Assembly: GCF_016802725.1 (NCBI RefSeq)
Contig: NC_052666.1
Span: 2,980,001 to 3,044,000, forward strand
DNA length: 64,000 nt
From: Solenopsis invicta
Lineage: Eukaryota > Arthropoda > Insecta > Hymenoptera > Formicidae
Reading direction: 5' to 3'
Each line of letters starts with the position of its first letter. Positions within the stretch are counted from its first letter, which is position 1. The notes beneath the pieces were generated by a model. It was given only the letters and a program-made list of their open reading frames with translations, was not told where the DNA came from and made no database searches. The translations under genes were made by a program, and so were the position numbers. This document shows, one piece after another, positions 44,961 through 58,148 of this stretch.

Positions 44961-46729
44961 TAGCTGCATTAATTTACATTTTTAATGTCGAATTACTATA
45001 CTTAAATATAAATTTCTTAAATAAACTTAAATAAACACAGATAAAATGATATTTCTAACTAAATTTCTAATGGTATTTCTAAAGTTTCTGAACGCAGGAA
45101 AAATTCTAAATCAAGAAATTTCTAAACAATGGAAAATTAAAAATATATAATTTTGTAACAAGGTGCTGTGTTTTTTTTAAACTAAACTAATTTTTTTAAA
45201 TTATTTTTATAGATATCCACATTACAACCACTTTTTTCTTTCGATTATGCAGTGCACGAGATTTTTATAAATCACGTCCTAAATAATAAATATTTCATTA
45301 CTTTGAGTCTAAAGTCTGTCGAACAACACTCTGACGAATGTAATTGTTCAAGTTTCAATAGAAAATATTAATTATGAACATAATTATTCAATAAAATGTA
45401 AATGGGGGTGCCATATTACCCTCTTCTCCTCTACCTTTGTCTTTATACCATAAACACACCTTCACTTCAGGCGCCATCTACACATTTCAAAGTCTCGAAG
45501 GCAATTCGACCGAGTTTCCTAGCTCGCGTGACATCCCCTGCCCCCATTAATCCTACACCTTTTCTTATTGACAGGAAAAATTCAGTCTCGATACTTACCA
45601 GACACACTATGTATATTATATATAATTGAATATTTAAACATTTTATTCATAATGATTATTTTATAAATATAATTTATATAAAAAAAAAATATTCAATAGT
45701 TATACTAATAATCTCAATATGAAAAGAAGTAAATTTATTTATTCTTTAATAAACAATACATGTTAGCAAAATCTATACATTATTCAATAATCGTCCAAGA
45801 TATTACAAAAAATTTTGTGTAAGGATTCACAAGTCTTCTAATGCCATCTAAAAAAATTAAATGAAATAAGTGGGACGTAACTTTGAGGAAATTTTTTGCA
45901 AAGAACCACGCACAGTTTATATGAAAAAAAGTGCTCAGTTGATTTGCATAAATTTTTTATATGTTGTAGTGCATTCCTAATAAAAAAACCTTAAAAATTA
46001 TTATTTTAGTTGATCATAGTCAAATAAATTTAAAAAAATTATAGCATTGCGAAAACTATTAAAATAGAATAGAATTATAATACTGTGAAGAAAGTTAAAA
46101 CTTGTTTTAATTGAAAAAGAGACAGATTTTCTTTAATTAATGAACATCTTGATCAATATTTAAGGTTATCTTTGTCCTCTTATAATACTAATTTTTAAAA
46201 AATTGCTAAATCATTGCAATGTCATATATTTTTATTATTTATATTATTTTTTAAATTTTATTATACGTTTACATGTGTATTTTATTTGAATTCTATTAGA
46301 AAATTTATAATTTTTATATTAATCATTTTCTTATTAATTTGTTCTTAGTTAAAACACCTATCCCTATTAATACGTTTAATAAAAGGTTAAGTCATATTTT
46401 CTCTCATTTTGTACTTTTTCTCTTACACCTTATACATACATAGATAGATCACGAAGTTGCTCTACTAAAAATAGTAGCTCACAGATGTAAAAATGTTGGG
46501 CACCACTATTCTAAAAATTGAGGTTTTTTTATTCGGAATGCAAGTACTACACCATATAAAAAATTCAAACAAATCGACCAAACGAGTTTTTTTCATAAAA
46601 ATCGTGCGTGATCCTTTAGACTGCTATTGAAAAACAATGTTGTATATATTTTACTAACATTATGCTTGAAAAATAAGTAAGTTCATTTTACTTTATGATT
46701 TCATCTCGTAATTAATAAATATTTTACAG
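44961..46729. other. Long AT-rich intergenic or intronic stretch
   Basis: No gene was seen. TGTTGGGCACCACTATTCTA near 46495-46514 resembles the reversed end of a hAT MITE. ABCG nucleotide-binding exons, which would be expected here upstream of 46730 in an intact plus-strand gene, are absent. Confidence 0.45.
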
Positions 46730-47935
46730 AGCAGAATTCATCGATTGATTTCGAACAAAATTTCGAAACTGATAATACAGTCACATCCACAAAAATCAGA
46801 AGACACGAAAAATCGACATGGCACCATCAAAAGGTTTTATGTTCACGAGCTCTAATCTGTATCATGCGAGATAATGTAAGTACAAATGTTTAAAGTAATA
46901 TTTAAATGATTTGTTAGGTAAATCAGAATGTTATGTTGATCGATCTTTTAGACCTTTACAAAACTAAGAATTGCAACGCACATCACAGCTGGACTTCTGT
47001 TCGGATTAATATATTATAATTTTGGTGACGACGCCGTAAAAGTACAAAGCAATATATCTTGCTTATTTACCGTTCAAATGTATTTATTTCTACTAAATGC
47101 CCTACAGACGGTGCAGATGAGTGACACAAATTCTTTTAATATACTTTATATTTCATATTATATACATATATACTTGCATATGCACATACATGACTATATG
47201 TATATATACGTATATGTATCTTTTTATATTGTATATAAACGTAATATATAAACAGTTGTACTTTATGTTTGTAAATAATTACATTAAACATTACTACAGT
47301 CTGGTAATTTTAAAAAAAACCGATAAAAATACAATCTCAATAGCAATATTTTCAATTTATCTTATTTAAAATAAGAAGAAATCAGTTTTGAAGTTCATAA
47401 ATTATAATTGTAACATTTTAAATATATCTCATTGTAGTTCCCACGGAAGCGAATGTATTTCTACAGGAACATTTAAATAATTGGTACTCTTTTAAAGCCT
47501 ACTACAGCGTAAAAGTGTTAACGGATATTCCGGTGCAAGTATGTTTCAAATTGTAATGCACAGCATTACAATTTTGTCGCTAATTATTTTGTTTAAACAT
47601 AAAGTTTAGTCTAAATATAAAGTACTTTCCAGCTGAAATTTATGTTTCTTCTTTTTCTTGTTAGAAAGAAAACATATGACACAAAAAATTCAGCTGAAAA
47701 AAGTGAACCCATTATAGTGTCAGTTCAAAAATGTCATTGTTTTTACAAATTAGGTAAAAGTTTGTTTGACTTTTAGATACTTTGCACAACATCTTTCTTG
47801 TTAATATCATATTACATGACAGGACAGCCAATGGTATTTAATAGAATTATACAGGTGTGGAGCATTTGTCTGTTAACTGTGATTCTTGGACAAACGTTTG
47901 GGATATTTATAGGCACAGCTTTTGGCACTGTGCCT
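46730..47935 (+). pseudogene. ABCG transporter transmembrane exons on the opposite strand
   Basis: Exons 46730-46875 (STWHHQKVLCSRALICIMRD), 46952-47120 (TKLRIATHITAGLLFGLIYY, then DDAVKVQSNISCLF), 47438-47538 (PTEANVFLQEHLNNWYSFKA) and 47777-about 47935 (SYYMTGQP, GQTFGIFIGTAFG) join in phase with good splice sites and no stops. These are transmembrane helices 1 to about 4 of an ABCG protein. The first two exons exist only here. No nucleotide-binding-domain exon precedes them on this strand (45000-46729 has none), so this is a headless gene part. The coding frame ends soon after IGTAFGT, where locus B sequence begins. Confidence 0.85.
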
Positions 47936-48272
47936 TCGTTCACCTAGCCCCGCGCTTAGTGTAGAGTTCGTAGAGGAGCTACCTCCACCTCCCCCACGTT
48001 GTTATTTTGCCCCTGGTCCTCTTCAATCACTAGAGTCAATTCTCTCTTTGCTTCCGATCTCTTCTGTCCCACTCCCTCCTGGCGCGTTCTCTATTGGCCC
48101 CGAAGAATTTGACCTCGAAGCGGTCCGTGCCTTCCTTTCTCGGTCTCCCCTCGATACATCAGTCCCCGTGTATCTCCTTCATATATATCCGAAATATTAT
48201 TTAATCCCCAAATTAATATTTCTAAATCACTTCCGCCCCAACACTGCCGTATTAAATGAAGTCCCAACATAG
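47922..48272 (+). CDS. Pro-rich ORF with SVEF box, locus B (right arm)
   Basis: This is the third copy of locus B, open for about 116 codons from a TTG. It contains SVEFVEELPPPPPRCYF and GPEEFDLEAVRAFLSRSP and overlaps the end of ABCG exon d (47777-about 47935). The sequence from the exon end onward is shared with both left copies, so any insertion that created the join is older than all duplications. Confidence 0.4.
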   Translation: MALCLRSPSPALSVEFVEELPPPPPRCYFAPGPLQSLESILSLLPISSVPLPPGAFSIGPEEFDLEAVRAFLSRSPLDTSVPVYLLHIYPKYYLIPKLIFLNHFRPNTAVLNEVPT

Positions 48273-48520
48273 GCACACATACACGTATACATACACGTAT
48301 ATTTCTAGAAAGATTTGTAAATGGTAACTATTATAAGACAATAGTATTATTGTATTATTTGTTGTAAGCTCAACTTAATTGTATCGCACATTATAATTGT
48401 TAATTTAAATAGTATAGTTAAACTCCTTATTAATTAAACAACATTCACCTCTTAGTACTACAAATCTACTCTGTATTAAACAATTTGAGTCCAATTCAGG
48501 TTTCCCTTTTTAATTTAACG

Positions 48521-48538
48521 ATATATATATATATATAT
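48521..48538. repeat. Short (TA)n tract, right-arm counterpart
   Basis: About 18 bases, against about 57 at the matching left position. It explains most of the 38-bp shift in coordinate sum between 23.1 and 22.2 kb. Confidence 0.85.
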
Positions 48539-49639
48539 GTAAAAGGGGGAAACCAACGCTAATTCAATCTGTTCATTTAAATAAATAATCATAAGAATAA
48601 AATGTTAAATTGCCCAGTAAGTCGACATTGTATTCTTTATCATTATTCATTAGAATAAATTATGTATAACGATTAATCTATCCTAATTTTTCAACCTGAC
48701 TCACTATCCCTCGCTCTATTAAGCCAAGCACTAAATCCGATCCCGAGGTAAAGCAATTAAATTTGCTGCCTCAAAACAGGACCAAGGGACGCGAAACGCC
48801 CCGGGTATTTGTCGTTGGGCCCCCGCTGTAGTCCCACTGACCCATATACCCCGGGTTGTCGACGCGGCCTGTCGTGCCTTCTGTGCACGTTCTCAAGTTG
48901 TTACGTCCCTCCCTTCTCCACACGTATCTTACCGACCATTCTTCAACCCTGGACGTAATAGGAGTATGCACAGCTTTCCCTGGAGAAACTTTTATTATAA
49001 TTTTTTATAAAAGTTTTCCTCATGTGTCATGTCAACAATTTATAAGTAATTATGTAATCTTGTGTGAAAATTTTTTCAAATTTGTAATACATGTATTACA
49101 AAATTCTGTAAAAAAAATAGTTTGGTGATCTGTCCAACTTAAGTTACATTCAATATATACACAAGACGTAAATCAATAAATATAGATTATCAATAATTAT
49201 TGGTTTATGTAACTCATTGAGTTTTTATTAAATTTTACATAAAAGAACTATGGAAACAAATGTTATTTCATGTTCTTTCTATCATTTGCCGCGTTATATA
49301 ACAAATATTAATGTAGGTTTTTAGAAACATTCTATGCATATAATGTAATTATATAGCATAACTTAGACCAATATAATTATTGTTCATAAAAACTTGTAAA
49401 CCAACGCGCATGCGCATGTACGGGGCATCTCTAGCATCACTGCAGTCCTACCACCGAAATAATGCGCGATGTGCTTAGTCATTAGTCATTAGTGAAACAA
49501 CTCGCACCATCTAAGAACGTGGCGTCTTGCAGTCAGGCTGGTCAGGCGGTCTTCTCCGTCGACTCGTTAAACCAATAAAACGAACTGCTACAATGTGTTT
49601 GGCGGTGCTAGTCTCAAGAACTAAACCGAGTTGAACAAG

Positions 49640-50795
49640 CATCGCGTGAAGACACGAAGCCGACACGTCCACATAGCCGATGGTACCATGGCTGAGTCAT
49701 AAGGTAAGTACCAAACAAAATTCATTACACTATAATATTCGAGTAAATTCGTGGGTTTACCGAAAACCAACCCACAATGACCGATATCTACGCAACCTCC
49801 CATCACCATCCTTCACAAAAGAATTCAGTTATCAGCTCATTGGTATACAGAGCTCTCACAGTTTCTGAACTAACGTTCCTGGATGAGGAGTTACAACATC
49901 TTAATCAGACCTTGACTAGGGATGGGTACAACAGCGAGAACATTAATCAGATAACTAAGAGATTGAAGAACAAAATCTCCAGTCCCAACGATACCGAAAA
50001 TCTAGATGAAGAAAGAGAAAGAAAAATGACGGCTGTCCTTCCGTACCTTCAAGGAACAACAGAGCGCATAGGCAGAATTTTGAGTAAGCATAACATAAGA
50101 GTAATCTTCAAACCCCAAAAGAAAATTGCTCAATTACTCCCTAACCCCAAAGATCAAAGACCAAGCCTGGAAACACCAGGTGTGTACAAGATACCTTGCG
50201 CCTACGGAAAAGTGTACATAGGAGAAACCGGGAGAAAGATCAGTACACGGATCAAAGAACACCAGAGGTGTGCCAAATACAGCCACTTTTCACAATCAGC
50301 CTTGGCGGAACATTGGATGGAGACTGGACATGCCGTGCAGTATGATAAGTCTACCATGTTGGCCCCGTCACAGGGCTATTTTGCCAGAAAATATCGAGAA
50401 GGTCTGGGAATCTTGAAACATCCTGACAACCTCAACCGCGACAAAGGCTTTCAAGTAAATCCTATTTGGCATACCGTTCTCCCGGGTTTTTTAATCGACC
50501 GGCCGGCCAATCAAAACGCTCCGATTGGCTGACCAAGTCAAACTCCCCACCCCAACCCCCACCAGGAGCAACGGGGATATATAAGGACCACCACAACCGA
50601 AGGGAGCTCAATATCGGAGCTCTCAGCCCTGATGATGCAAGCTGCAATGTTTGCGAAACGTCGGCAAAGTGCCCAACACGCACGTGGCATCCATCCGGAA
50701 ACCCTCTCGGTTAACAATAGCAATGCCCACGAAAGCCTCAAGACTGAAATACTAAGTATATTTAATATCAACACAATTTTTATCACAACTTTTTA
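49640..50795 (+). mobile_element. 5'-truncated Penelope-like element with GIY-YIG endonuclease (right)
   Basis: The frame 49777-50532 holds SSLVYRALTVSELTFLDEEL, the linker TTERIGRILSKHNIR, the GIY-YIG core VYIGETGRKISTRIKEHQR and HWMETGHAV. The endonuclease frame is intact, but Tyr replaces the Cys that the left copy keeps just before the core. The reverse-transcriptase end lies in another frame upstream (WVYRKPTHNDRYL), because two bases are missing near 49787. Behind the ORF, at 50626-50665, is a hammerhead-like motif, followed by an AT-rich 3' end near 50795. Confidence 0.88.
50626..50665 (+). ncRNA. Candidate hammerhead ribozyme of Penelope type (right)
   Basis: Core CTGATGA (50629-50635), then a T, then a six-pair hairpin (GCAAGC / GTTTGC with one G-U pair and loop TGCAAT), GAAAC (50655-50659), GTC and GGC pairing with the leading GCC as stem I. 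There is no closed stem III, as in the small Penelope-linked hammerheads that act as dimers. The extra T after CTGATGA is a deviation from the usual core that lowers confidence. Confidence 0.6.
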
Positions 50796-51136
50796 ATACC
50801 TTTAATCCTTTGAATTTAAATATTATCTTTGAAGTACTTTTATTTTAAAGAACTTCAGAAATAATATTGAAATGTGACAATATGAAACATACTTCCGAAC
50901 ACTCTGAGTGGTAACCGTTGATCAGCTGTCCGCCGTTGTAAGCTGAATCCGCTCCGCCAAACATCAAATCATTCACACCTTCATAAATTTTAACCAACAA
51001 TAAGTCTTAGCTATCCATTATTTTTGCTCTCCATAAGACTACCTTCTCTCTCTAGTAAGATTTTCATCATATTTTTCAAAATATTTATATACCCAGTATT
51101 ATTTCACTACCCTTTCTTGCCTCCCTTTATTACTCT

Positions 51137-51333
51137 TTTTACTTTCTGCAGGATACAATTGAACTCTCTTTCGATTGAATCCGCAACTCTCTTTTACTTC
51201 CTGCAGGATACAATTGAACTTTCTTTCGATTGAATCCGCAGCTCTCTTTTACTTCCTGCTGGATACAATCGAACTCTCTTTTGATTGAATCCGCAACTAC
51301 TTTTTAATTCCTGCTGGATACAATCAAACTCTC
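51137..51333. repeat. About 62-bp tandem repeat (right)
   Basis: Mirror of 19984-20182, upstream of locus C on the plus strand. Confidence 0.8.
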
Positions 51334-51575
51334 GTTCGAAGCAACCTTCTTTGCTTCCATCGGAAACAAAGAATTCCTTTGCTTTTTATAATTACAACTC
51401 TTTCTTTTTTCTTCCTTTCAAGTAATTACGATCTAGATTTTATTTTCCTTTATTATAAAAAGAGAACGCCTTAATTTTAAATTCATTCTAGTGCGTAATC
51501 GAGTCCCTGAATCGAGTAAGTCTCGAAGAGCCATTAAGAATTGTCGGTGTCGTCGAAACAAGAAGGTTCGGAAGC

Positions 51576-51923
51576 TTGGCGCTCTCCGAAAAATTAAGCA
51601 ACGTGCGAGGAGAAAATTCTGTTTCGCCTAGCGCTCTAACTAATTTAAGAACTTCCGACGAATTGACTGATTTATCTCCACCAGTCCCAAATCTGTCCTC
51701 CGAATCATTCTCTTTTTCCTCCTGTCGCTATCTTTCCCCCTCTTACTCCCCTGGACCTCACGTAGAAATCAATTTTAAACAATCACCAGGGTCACCTCGC
51801 TCTATTTTTGACCCCTTTGCAGAGCCCTTAGCGTGTTCTCGGGATCCAACCCCTTCTCCAACAGATTTTCATAATTGTAAGAACTTTTTTTTTTTAAATA
51901 AATTCTATGATATGATTTCATAA
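51576..51923 (+). CDS. Ser/Pro-rich ORF, locus C (right)
   Basis: Mirror of 19394-19741. The predicted protein appears identical by eye, although flanking non-coding DNA shows small changes. A basic frame overlaps its start. Beginning and function are unknown, as for the left copy. Confidence 0.4.
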   Translation: MALSEKLSNVRGENSVSPSALTNLRTSDELTDLSPPVPNLSSESFSFSSCRYLSPSYSPGPHVEINFKQSPGSPRSIFDPFAEPLACSRDPTPSPTDFHNCKNFFFLNKFYDMIS

Positions 51924-53517
51924 AACTTTGAGCTTCCTAATGCCAGCTGGCATCTCATGACATGACTGATTAGCATTTCATTATTTCACATTGTTCACTG
52001 ACATGAAAATGTTATTTGAAAGTTATATGAGAGTTTTTTTTCGTTATTTGTCGTACACAACACACACAATACATGTTCGTGGACAATGCAAATCTTTACA
52101 CTTGAATTTGAAAACTTTATCATACAGAACTGCAAATATAGCGAATCGTTGATCAAAAGATTTTCATCTCTCTTCTTGATGTTTTAATTATTACACTTAC
52201 AGAGCGGAGTAAAAAATTTTTTGATGTTGAAGATAAATTTTTTTTTAGCTCATATCTGACATTGCTGACGCGATACTATACTATAAAGTAGCAAATTTCG
52301 AAAGTTTGTTCTTTTATTTTTCTAATTTATTCAAATTTATTTTCTAAATTATTCGGTAATATTCTATTTCTTAACAAAGACGCAGTAATAGATTTAAAAT
52401 TTTTCTAGTAATCTAGAAAAATAAAGAAAATTCTATATAACAATTCTCTTTGTTTCAATAAAATAATTGCTGTTGAACGGTCAAAACGAGAGATATGGAT
52501 TACAAAAAAAGAAAAAAATAAAGATTTATTATGTAAAAAAAAGAATAAAATATGATTATTAAATGTTCTTAAATATAATTACAGTTTTCTCTTGTTTTGA
52601 CCATTAACACTAGTCTCATCCATTGTTAATGGAAATGCGATATATTATAGTGTATATACGTATTATGATGTATCACGACATCTTCCACGCCTAAACAATA
52701 GTTACGCTTTGTATGGTAGTAAATTAAATAAGAGATATTACGCACATGTTTTTTTTTTTCTACGAACTAATGTACCTTCGCCATTAATGTAAGTGAACGT
52801 GTGAAGTAAAATGATTGTAAAACTAAATATAAAACTAAATGTAAAACTAAACGAAACGAAATGATAAGTAATAAAGTAGTGTCTTTTTTATGTTGATCGC
52901 AAACTTCCGTATATTCGCAGAGCAGGATAATTTTAGTCGCTGTTAAATTTGGAACCATACTTCACTGGACTTTTTTTCAGTGATTACATGCTTGTTGTCT
53001 GCGAAGCGCATTCATTTGATTGGTGACTTGGGCGAGTGATTACTTTATCGAAAGAGTGATGTTGTTCACGAACAGGTACAAGTTGTCACAAGTATAAGTA
53101 GAACAAACTGGTCTTCCTTCTTGTGTCTTTCTTGTGATGGAAAAGTCTGAAAGTACTCTTGTAGTCGGTCGGTGTAAAAAATGTATGCGTTACAAATTTC
53201 AGTGATCATAACGGTTTTCTTTAATTAAGAAGCTAGTAGTAGTCTTTAGCACATCTTGCAGCCAAGAAAAGCTCACTTTAATCAGCTTATTCATCCAAGT
53301 AGCTATTTTGTCCAAGTATCATCTAGTACCTCCGGAATCTTCCTCATAGAAGATGACGAGTGTAATGCATGTATAGATAGCCTCATTCTTCTGTCTTGCA
53401 TATCCAACTATATGTAATGCCGGTAATGCGATCGTGCGCTCTTTAAATATAACGTCACAGTTAACAAGCTTTTGACATACTCAACTTTTTCAAATTTTTG
53501 TATGCGTACGAAATGTT

Positions 53518-53729
53518 AGATTGTCCCAAAAGTTTTTTTCATACAATAATTTGTGCGTTGCTCAGCATTGCAAAACAACAAAAGACTAGGTGCAAAGTAG
53601 GTTTTTTGTTGATGTTTGAAGTTTGCTCGTTTTAGTTTTTAAACGTTTAATTCAATAAATTGGGTCATTTATAAAGTTTTGCACAATTAATTTCTATTAA
53701 AAAAGCGGAAAGAACTTTTGAGACAACCT
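53518..53729. mobile_element. 212-bp MITE with TTGTCYCAAAAGTT termini (right)
   Basis: Mirror of 17588-17799, with the same termini. Confidence 0.7.
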
Positions 53730-54630
53730 ATTACAATTATGAAAATTGCATTAACGTAAAATAATTCCTACTATGTTTATTATTTCGTAGGCCATTGGCT
53801 CCTGACAAGCGCGAAAGAGTTGATAATGTCATTTCATTCACTGTAGAAATGTTGAGAAAAAAAGTCTGCGGATCTATGAACATGTTGATTATAAAGTCAA
53901 AAGAAACTTCGATGGATAATACGTAATTTTTTCTTGAATACATATAATGTAAATTATACATTAAATTTAAATTCAAAACTTCTTTTTACAAATGTATCTT
54001 ATATGTATATACAACAAATCATAGATTAAACGCACTTTGAAGTTCTTTTCAAACATTTTATTGTTACATAGCGTGCGGAACAAAACATAATTATCCAATC
54101 AACGAAATCGACTGTTAGTTGATTATTAGGCAGAAGAAGTCTAAAGTTCAAATCAAATTAAAAATCAAACTAAATATCGACTTATGGTTGACTAACAAAT
54201 GTTTTGATCATCATCGGTTTTCAGCCGACCAATTCAGTTATTTTTAAATAACCTTTTTTATGCGCAACTTTTAGTTGACTTACATGATCAATTTACTGCT
54301 CAGACAACTATACGTTGATTTTTAGTCAATTTAACGTCATCTGTATTTATTACTGATTTTTTTTGTGTTAACCTCTTTTGTTCATGGGAAGAGAGTTACT
54401 CTGGAATCCGCGGATTCTTGGGGAATCGGTTGAATGTAGGGACCAGTAAACGATCCCGTGAACATGTATGCGGCAAAATATAAAAATTCTAAAGCCAGGA
54501 TAAAAATTCGTTGACTCTGGAATTAACTGCAGAGGTTCTGAGGAGTTCTCTCTAGGAAAAATATAAAGATCCTGAGAGAGCTCGCTTTGTTGGCTACGTC
54601 ATTGCCTTTGTTCACTTGTATAGAGGCCCT

Positions 54631-54668
<38 letters not shown>

Positions 54669-55663
54669 CCCGCTCACTCTAATACAAGAGAGAGTCAACT
54701 TTCATGCGAGTTCATTGATTATGATGCACTGTCTGGCATTATTTTTACGGAGAACGCCTAGTCACGTGACTTTCTGTCTCTGACAGTGGTCCTTAGTGAC
54801 TGCTTAGTGATTGTGCGCTCCGACGGAGCGTATTGTAATAATGCAAAAAGTTAATGATATAAGTCAAGTACAAATTGAACATAAAAAGGTGACTTTTAAT
54901 TTCCCTCAAAATAATTGGCCCTGAGTCAACTTACACACGAAGTTAAAAAACAGTCAACAAAACTTAGCCTAGAAATAATCGGTTAACAGTCGATTTTAAG
55001 TAGATTAGGAGAAATTGAAAATGAAAATAATCACAGTGTAGATTCGTGATCTTGCAACAATTAATGCGAATAATCCCTTTTTAAAAAAAAAGTATTGCAA
55101 TGTTACTGAAACGATAGTTAATAGTGTGAAATCGAGCAACGCGTGAACTCCAAAATTCTATTTATTCTTTTACAGATTGTTCAATGATATTTTATAGTAA
55201 GTACAACCAAAGATGTCACTTTCGTCACTTTCAAATCACGGATCAAACGTGTAACAATAAGTTTCTCAATTTCAAGCAATGTAGATGAAAGAAATTAAAT
55301 CTTTGTTTATGTAATAGTACTTTTTAATTAAATTTTTAAGGATTTTACAGATTTTTCTTAAAAAATGCCAAATGATTCTCGAGTCGCCCTTGAGAGTAAT
55401 GATCTAAAATGTTCACGAAATATTGGCATTAACGATATATCAAAACACGAAGACGACTTGTTAATCTGTTAGCATTTTTTATATTTCTCTTTATTCCGAA
55501 GAGAAAATAATTATTCAAAACAAGAAAAGATAGAAATTCTAAAAGTAATCACAACACTTTTTTGTGTCTAAGTACGAAGAAATATGATTTTCAAATATTC
55601 TTAAAAATAATTCCAGTCATCTCTCGTTTTGAACAATACAAATATATAAAAGCTAAATTGAAG

Positions 55664-56897
55664 GTAACTTAATTCCTGCCGTTTTTTTGTCTATAAAATC
55701 GATTTGTTTCGAAGGAAAGATGAATGAATGCCTTAATCAAAGTAATTTTCTTCATTTTCTATTATTTTTTTCCCACCTCTCCGGCAACAAGGCAATCCCA
55801 CGATGGTAGAACGCGGTGTCTTTCGAGGGGAACCATTCATCCACCCATTTTTGAACTTTGTTGTAACCGGAGCAGTGTGTGTCCGTAAGTGCGTGTTGCA
55901 TCGATCGCAAGAGATGATAATCCGACGCCAGGTCTGAAGAGTAGGCTGGGTGCGGCAGAACTTTCCATTCAAGCTGGCAAGTACCTGCTTCACGCTTTTC
56001 GCGATATGCGGTCGAGCGTTATCATGCAACAAAACAACTTTGCATCGATTGTTGACTACAGATGATTTTTTTTGCATCAATACGTCACTCAATTGGCTGG
56101 TAGCAATCAGCTGTAACGGTTCTGTTTGGACCCAAGAGTGTGTACAGCACAACTTTCTGGTCCCACCAAACGCATAGCAAGGTCTTATGCCCGTGAATAT
56201 TCCTCTTCGGCGTTGAAGCGGATAGTTGGCCGGGGTCCACTCATGATTTTTTCTGCTTGGGATTATCAAAATAAATCCATTTTTCATCGCCAGTCACGAT
56301 GCGCTACAAAAAACTCTTTTTTCTTTGCCTGACAAACAAAGAAGTTGCAATAGTCAAACGATTCAAAATAGCATTTTTTGACATTTCATGTGGTAGCCCG
56401 TTTCCCTTTCTTATGAATTTTTCCCATGGCATGCAAGCGTTTTGAGACGGCTATTGGAGTAACATTTAACTGTTCCGACAACTCTAAAAGCGTTTGGGCT
56501 GGATTCTCATCGAGCAATTCTTGCAGCTTGACATCTTCAAATTTTTTCGGCTGTCCTGGACGTTCTTTGTCTCTCACATCAAAATTACCGTTTCAGAAGT
56601 GTTCAAACTAAACTCTACATGTTCTTTCCGATAGAGTTTTATTACCATACACTTCGGATAATAAGCGATGCGCTTCAGCTGTGGTTTTCTTGAGGTCAAA
56701 GTAGTGAAGAAGCACATGTCGGAAAAACAGCTTATCGTGATTCATTTTCAGTCGATTGGAAAATGTCTTTGGCGTCGAGAAATCTAATCTATGATGATTG
56801 AATCACTTTCAGCGATGTCTAAATTACAAAAGACATATGACTTCATTGTCGAAACTCGCCAGCCAGCACCCTCTAGTAGCGAGCGGCAGGAATTAAG
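55664..56897 (-). pseudogene. Full-length but decayed mariner transposase element (right)
   Basis: Mirror of 14424-15657, with the same termini and the same disrupted frames. The predicted fragments I compared (184, 63 and 75 residues) are identical, which shows how little the arms have diverged here. Confidence 0.88.
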
Positions 56898-57227
56898 TTT
56901 AACACCTAACGATATAATATTTCGCTAATTACAGAAACGTATATCAATTTTTTGCAGTTCTATATTGAGCTGGATTTGACATAATTGCATTTTATGGAAA
57001 TTTTTGTTGCATAGTTTTTCAAACATTCGAATCGGTATACAAATATAACCAGCAAACTGTACTTTTCAAATTTCTAAATTTCTCCAAATAATTAAAAAAG
57101 TTTTTTGATTCATGTCATATTTTTTTCGTAAATTTGAGGATGAAGCATTTGAATTTATATATAAAAAATTATTTTAATTGTAAAGATTTACAACAAAAAC
57201 TCTCATAAGATGTGTGCGATGCGCATA

Positions 57228-58148
57228 CCCTATGATCAGAAAGTACCAGGAATTTTTAAATAAAACAAAATAGAGTTAAATTTCAGGCAAATTAATTTTA
57301 TCTCCTTCAAAATATGATCCATCTGAAGCAACACACATGTGCCAACGCTTGACCCAGTCCTCCATGCATCCCTGGTAGGCCGACGAAGGGATGGCCTTTA
57401 GTTCCCTCGTCGCATTCTCTTTGATCTCCTCGATCGACTGAAATCTCTTTCCACAAAGTGGCAACTTCAACTTGGGGAACAAAAAAAAGTCGCACAGGGC
57501 CATATCAGGTGAATACGGTGCTTGCTTGATGGTATTTACTTGATGTTTGGTCAAATAATTCAGTACAATTCGGGCTCGGTGCGATGGTGCGTTATCATCA
57601 TGCAAAATCCAAGAATCCATACCCAAAACATCAACCACAATATGCTGTGCCGTTCCATATGCAATGCCAAGTTCACTAGACATCTCTCTTAAGCTGGTAT
57701 GACGATTTTCAAGCACCATTTCTTTCACTATCTTCACGTTTTCATCGGTGTTCAACGTCGATGGACGTCCGGAACGAGGGAAATCTTCCACCACTGTACG
57801 ACCACTTTTAAAGTCTTTATACCACTCGTATGCTCTTGTTTTTGATAGAGCAGATTCGCAAAATGCTTTTTGCAACATTTTCAGTGCATTGGCACACGAA
57901 ATTTCGTTCGCAACACAAAATTTCAAACAAACTCTTTGTTCAACAAAATTATTCATGGTAAATTGCGGCAAAATGAAAAAAGTTGACTGATGTAAACAAA
58001 CGCCAGGCAGACACTAATGATCGGATGGCACTAAAACCTGACAGATGTGCGTCTTAAGGTCGTACCAACATAAGAAAAAAAAATAAACCGGTTCCCGCAT
58101 GCGCGGTACTTTTAAATAAAAAATTCCCGGTACTTTCTGATTATAGGG
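57228..58148 (-). mobile_element. Mariner element with internally deleted transposase (right)
   Basis: Mirror of 13175-14095. The frame 57276-57971 is open. It differs at about seven residues from the left copy and keeps the more typical residue at some (His in NAPSHRA), so the left copy appears to have changed more. The middle deletion is the same, so it predates the inverted duplication. Confidence 0.9.
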
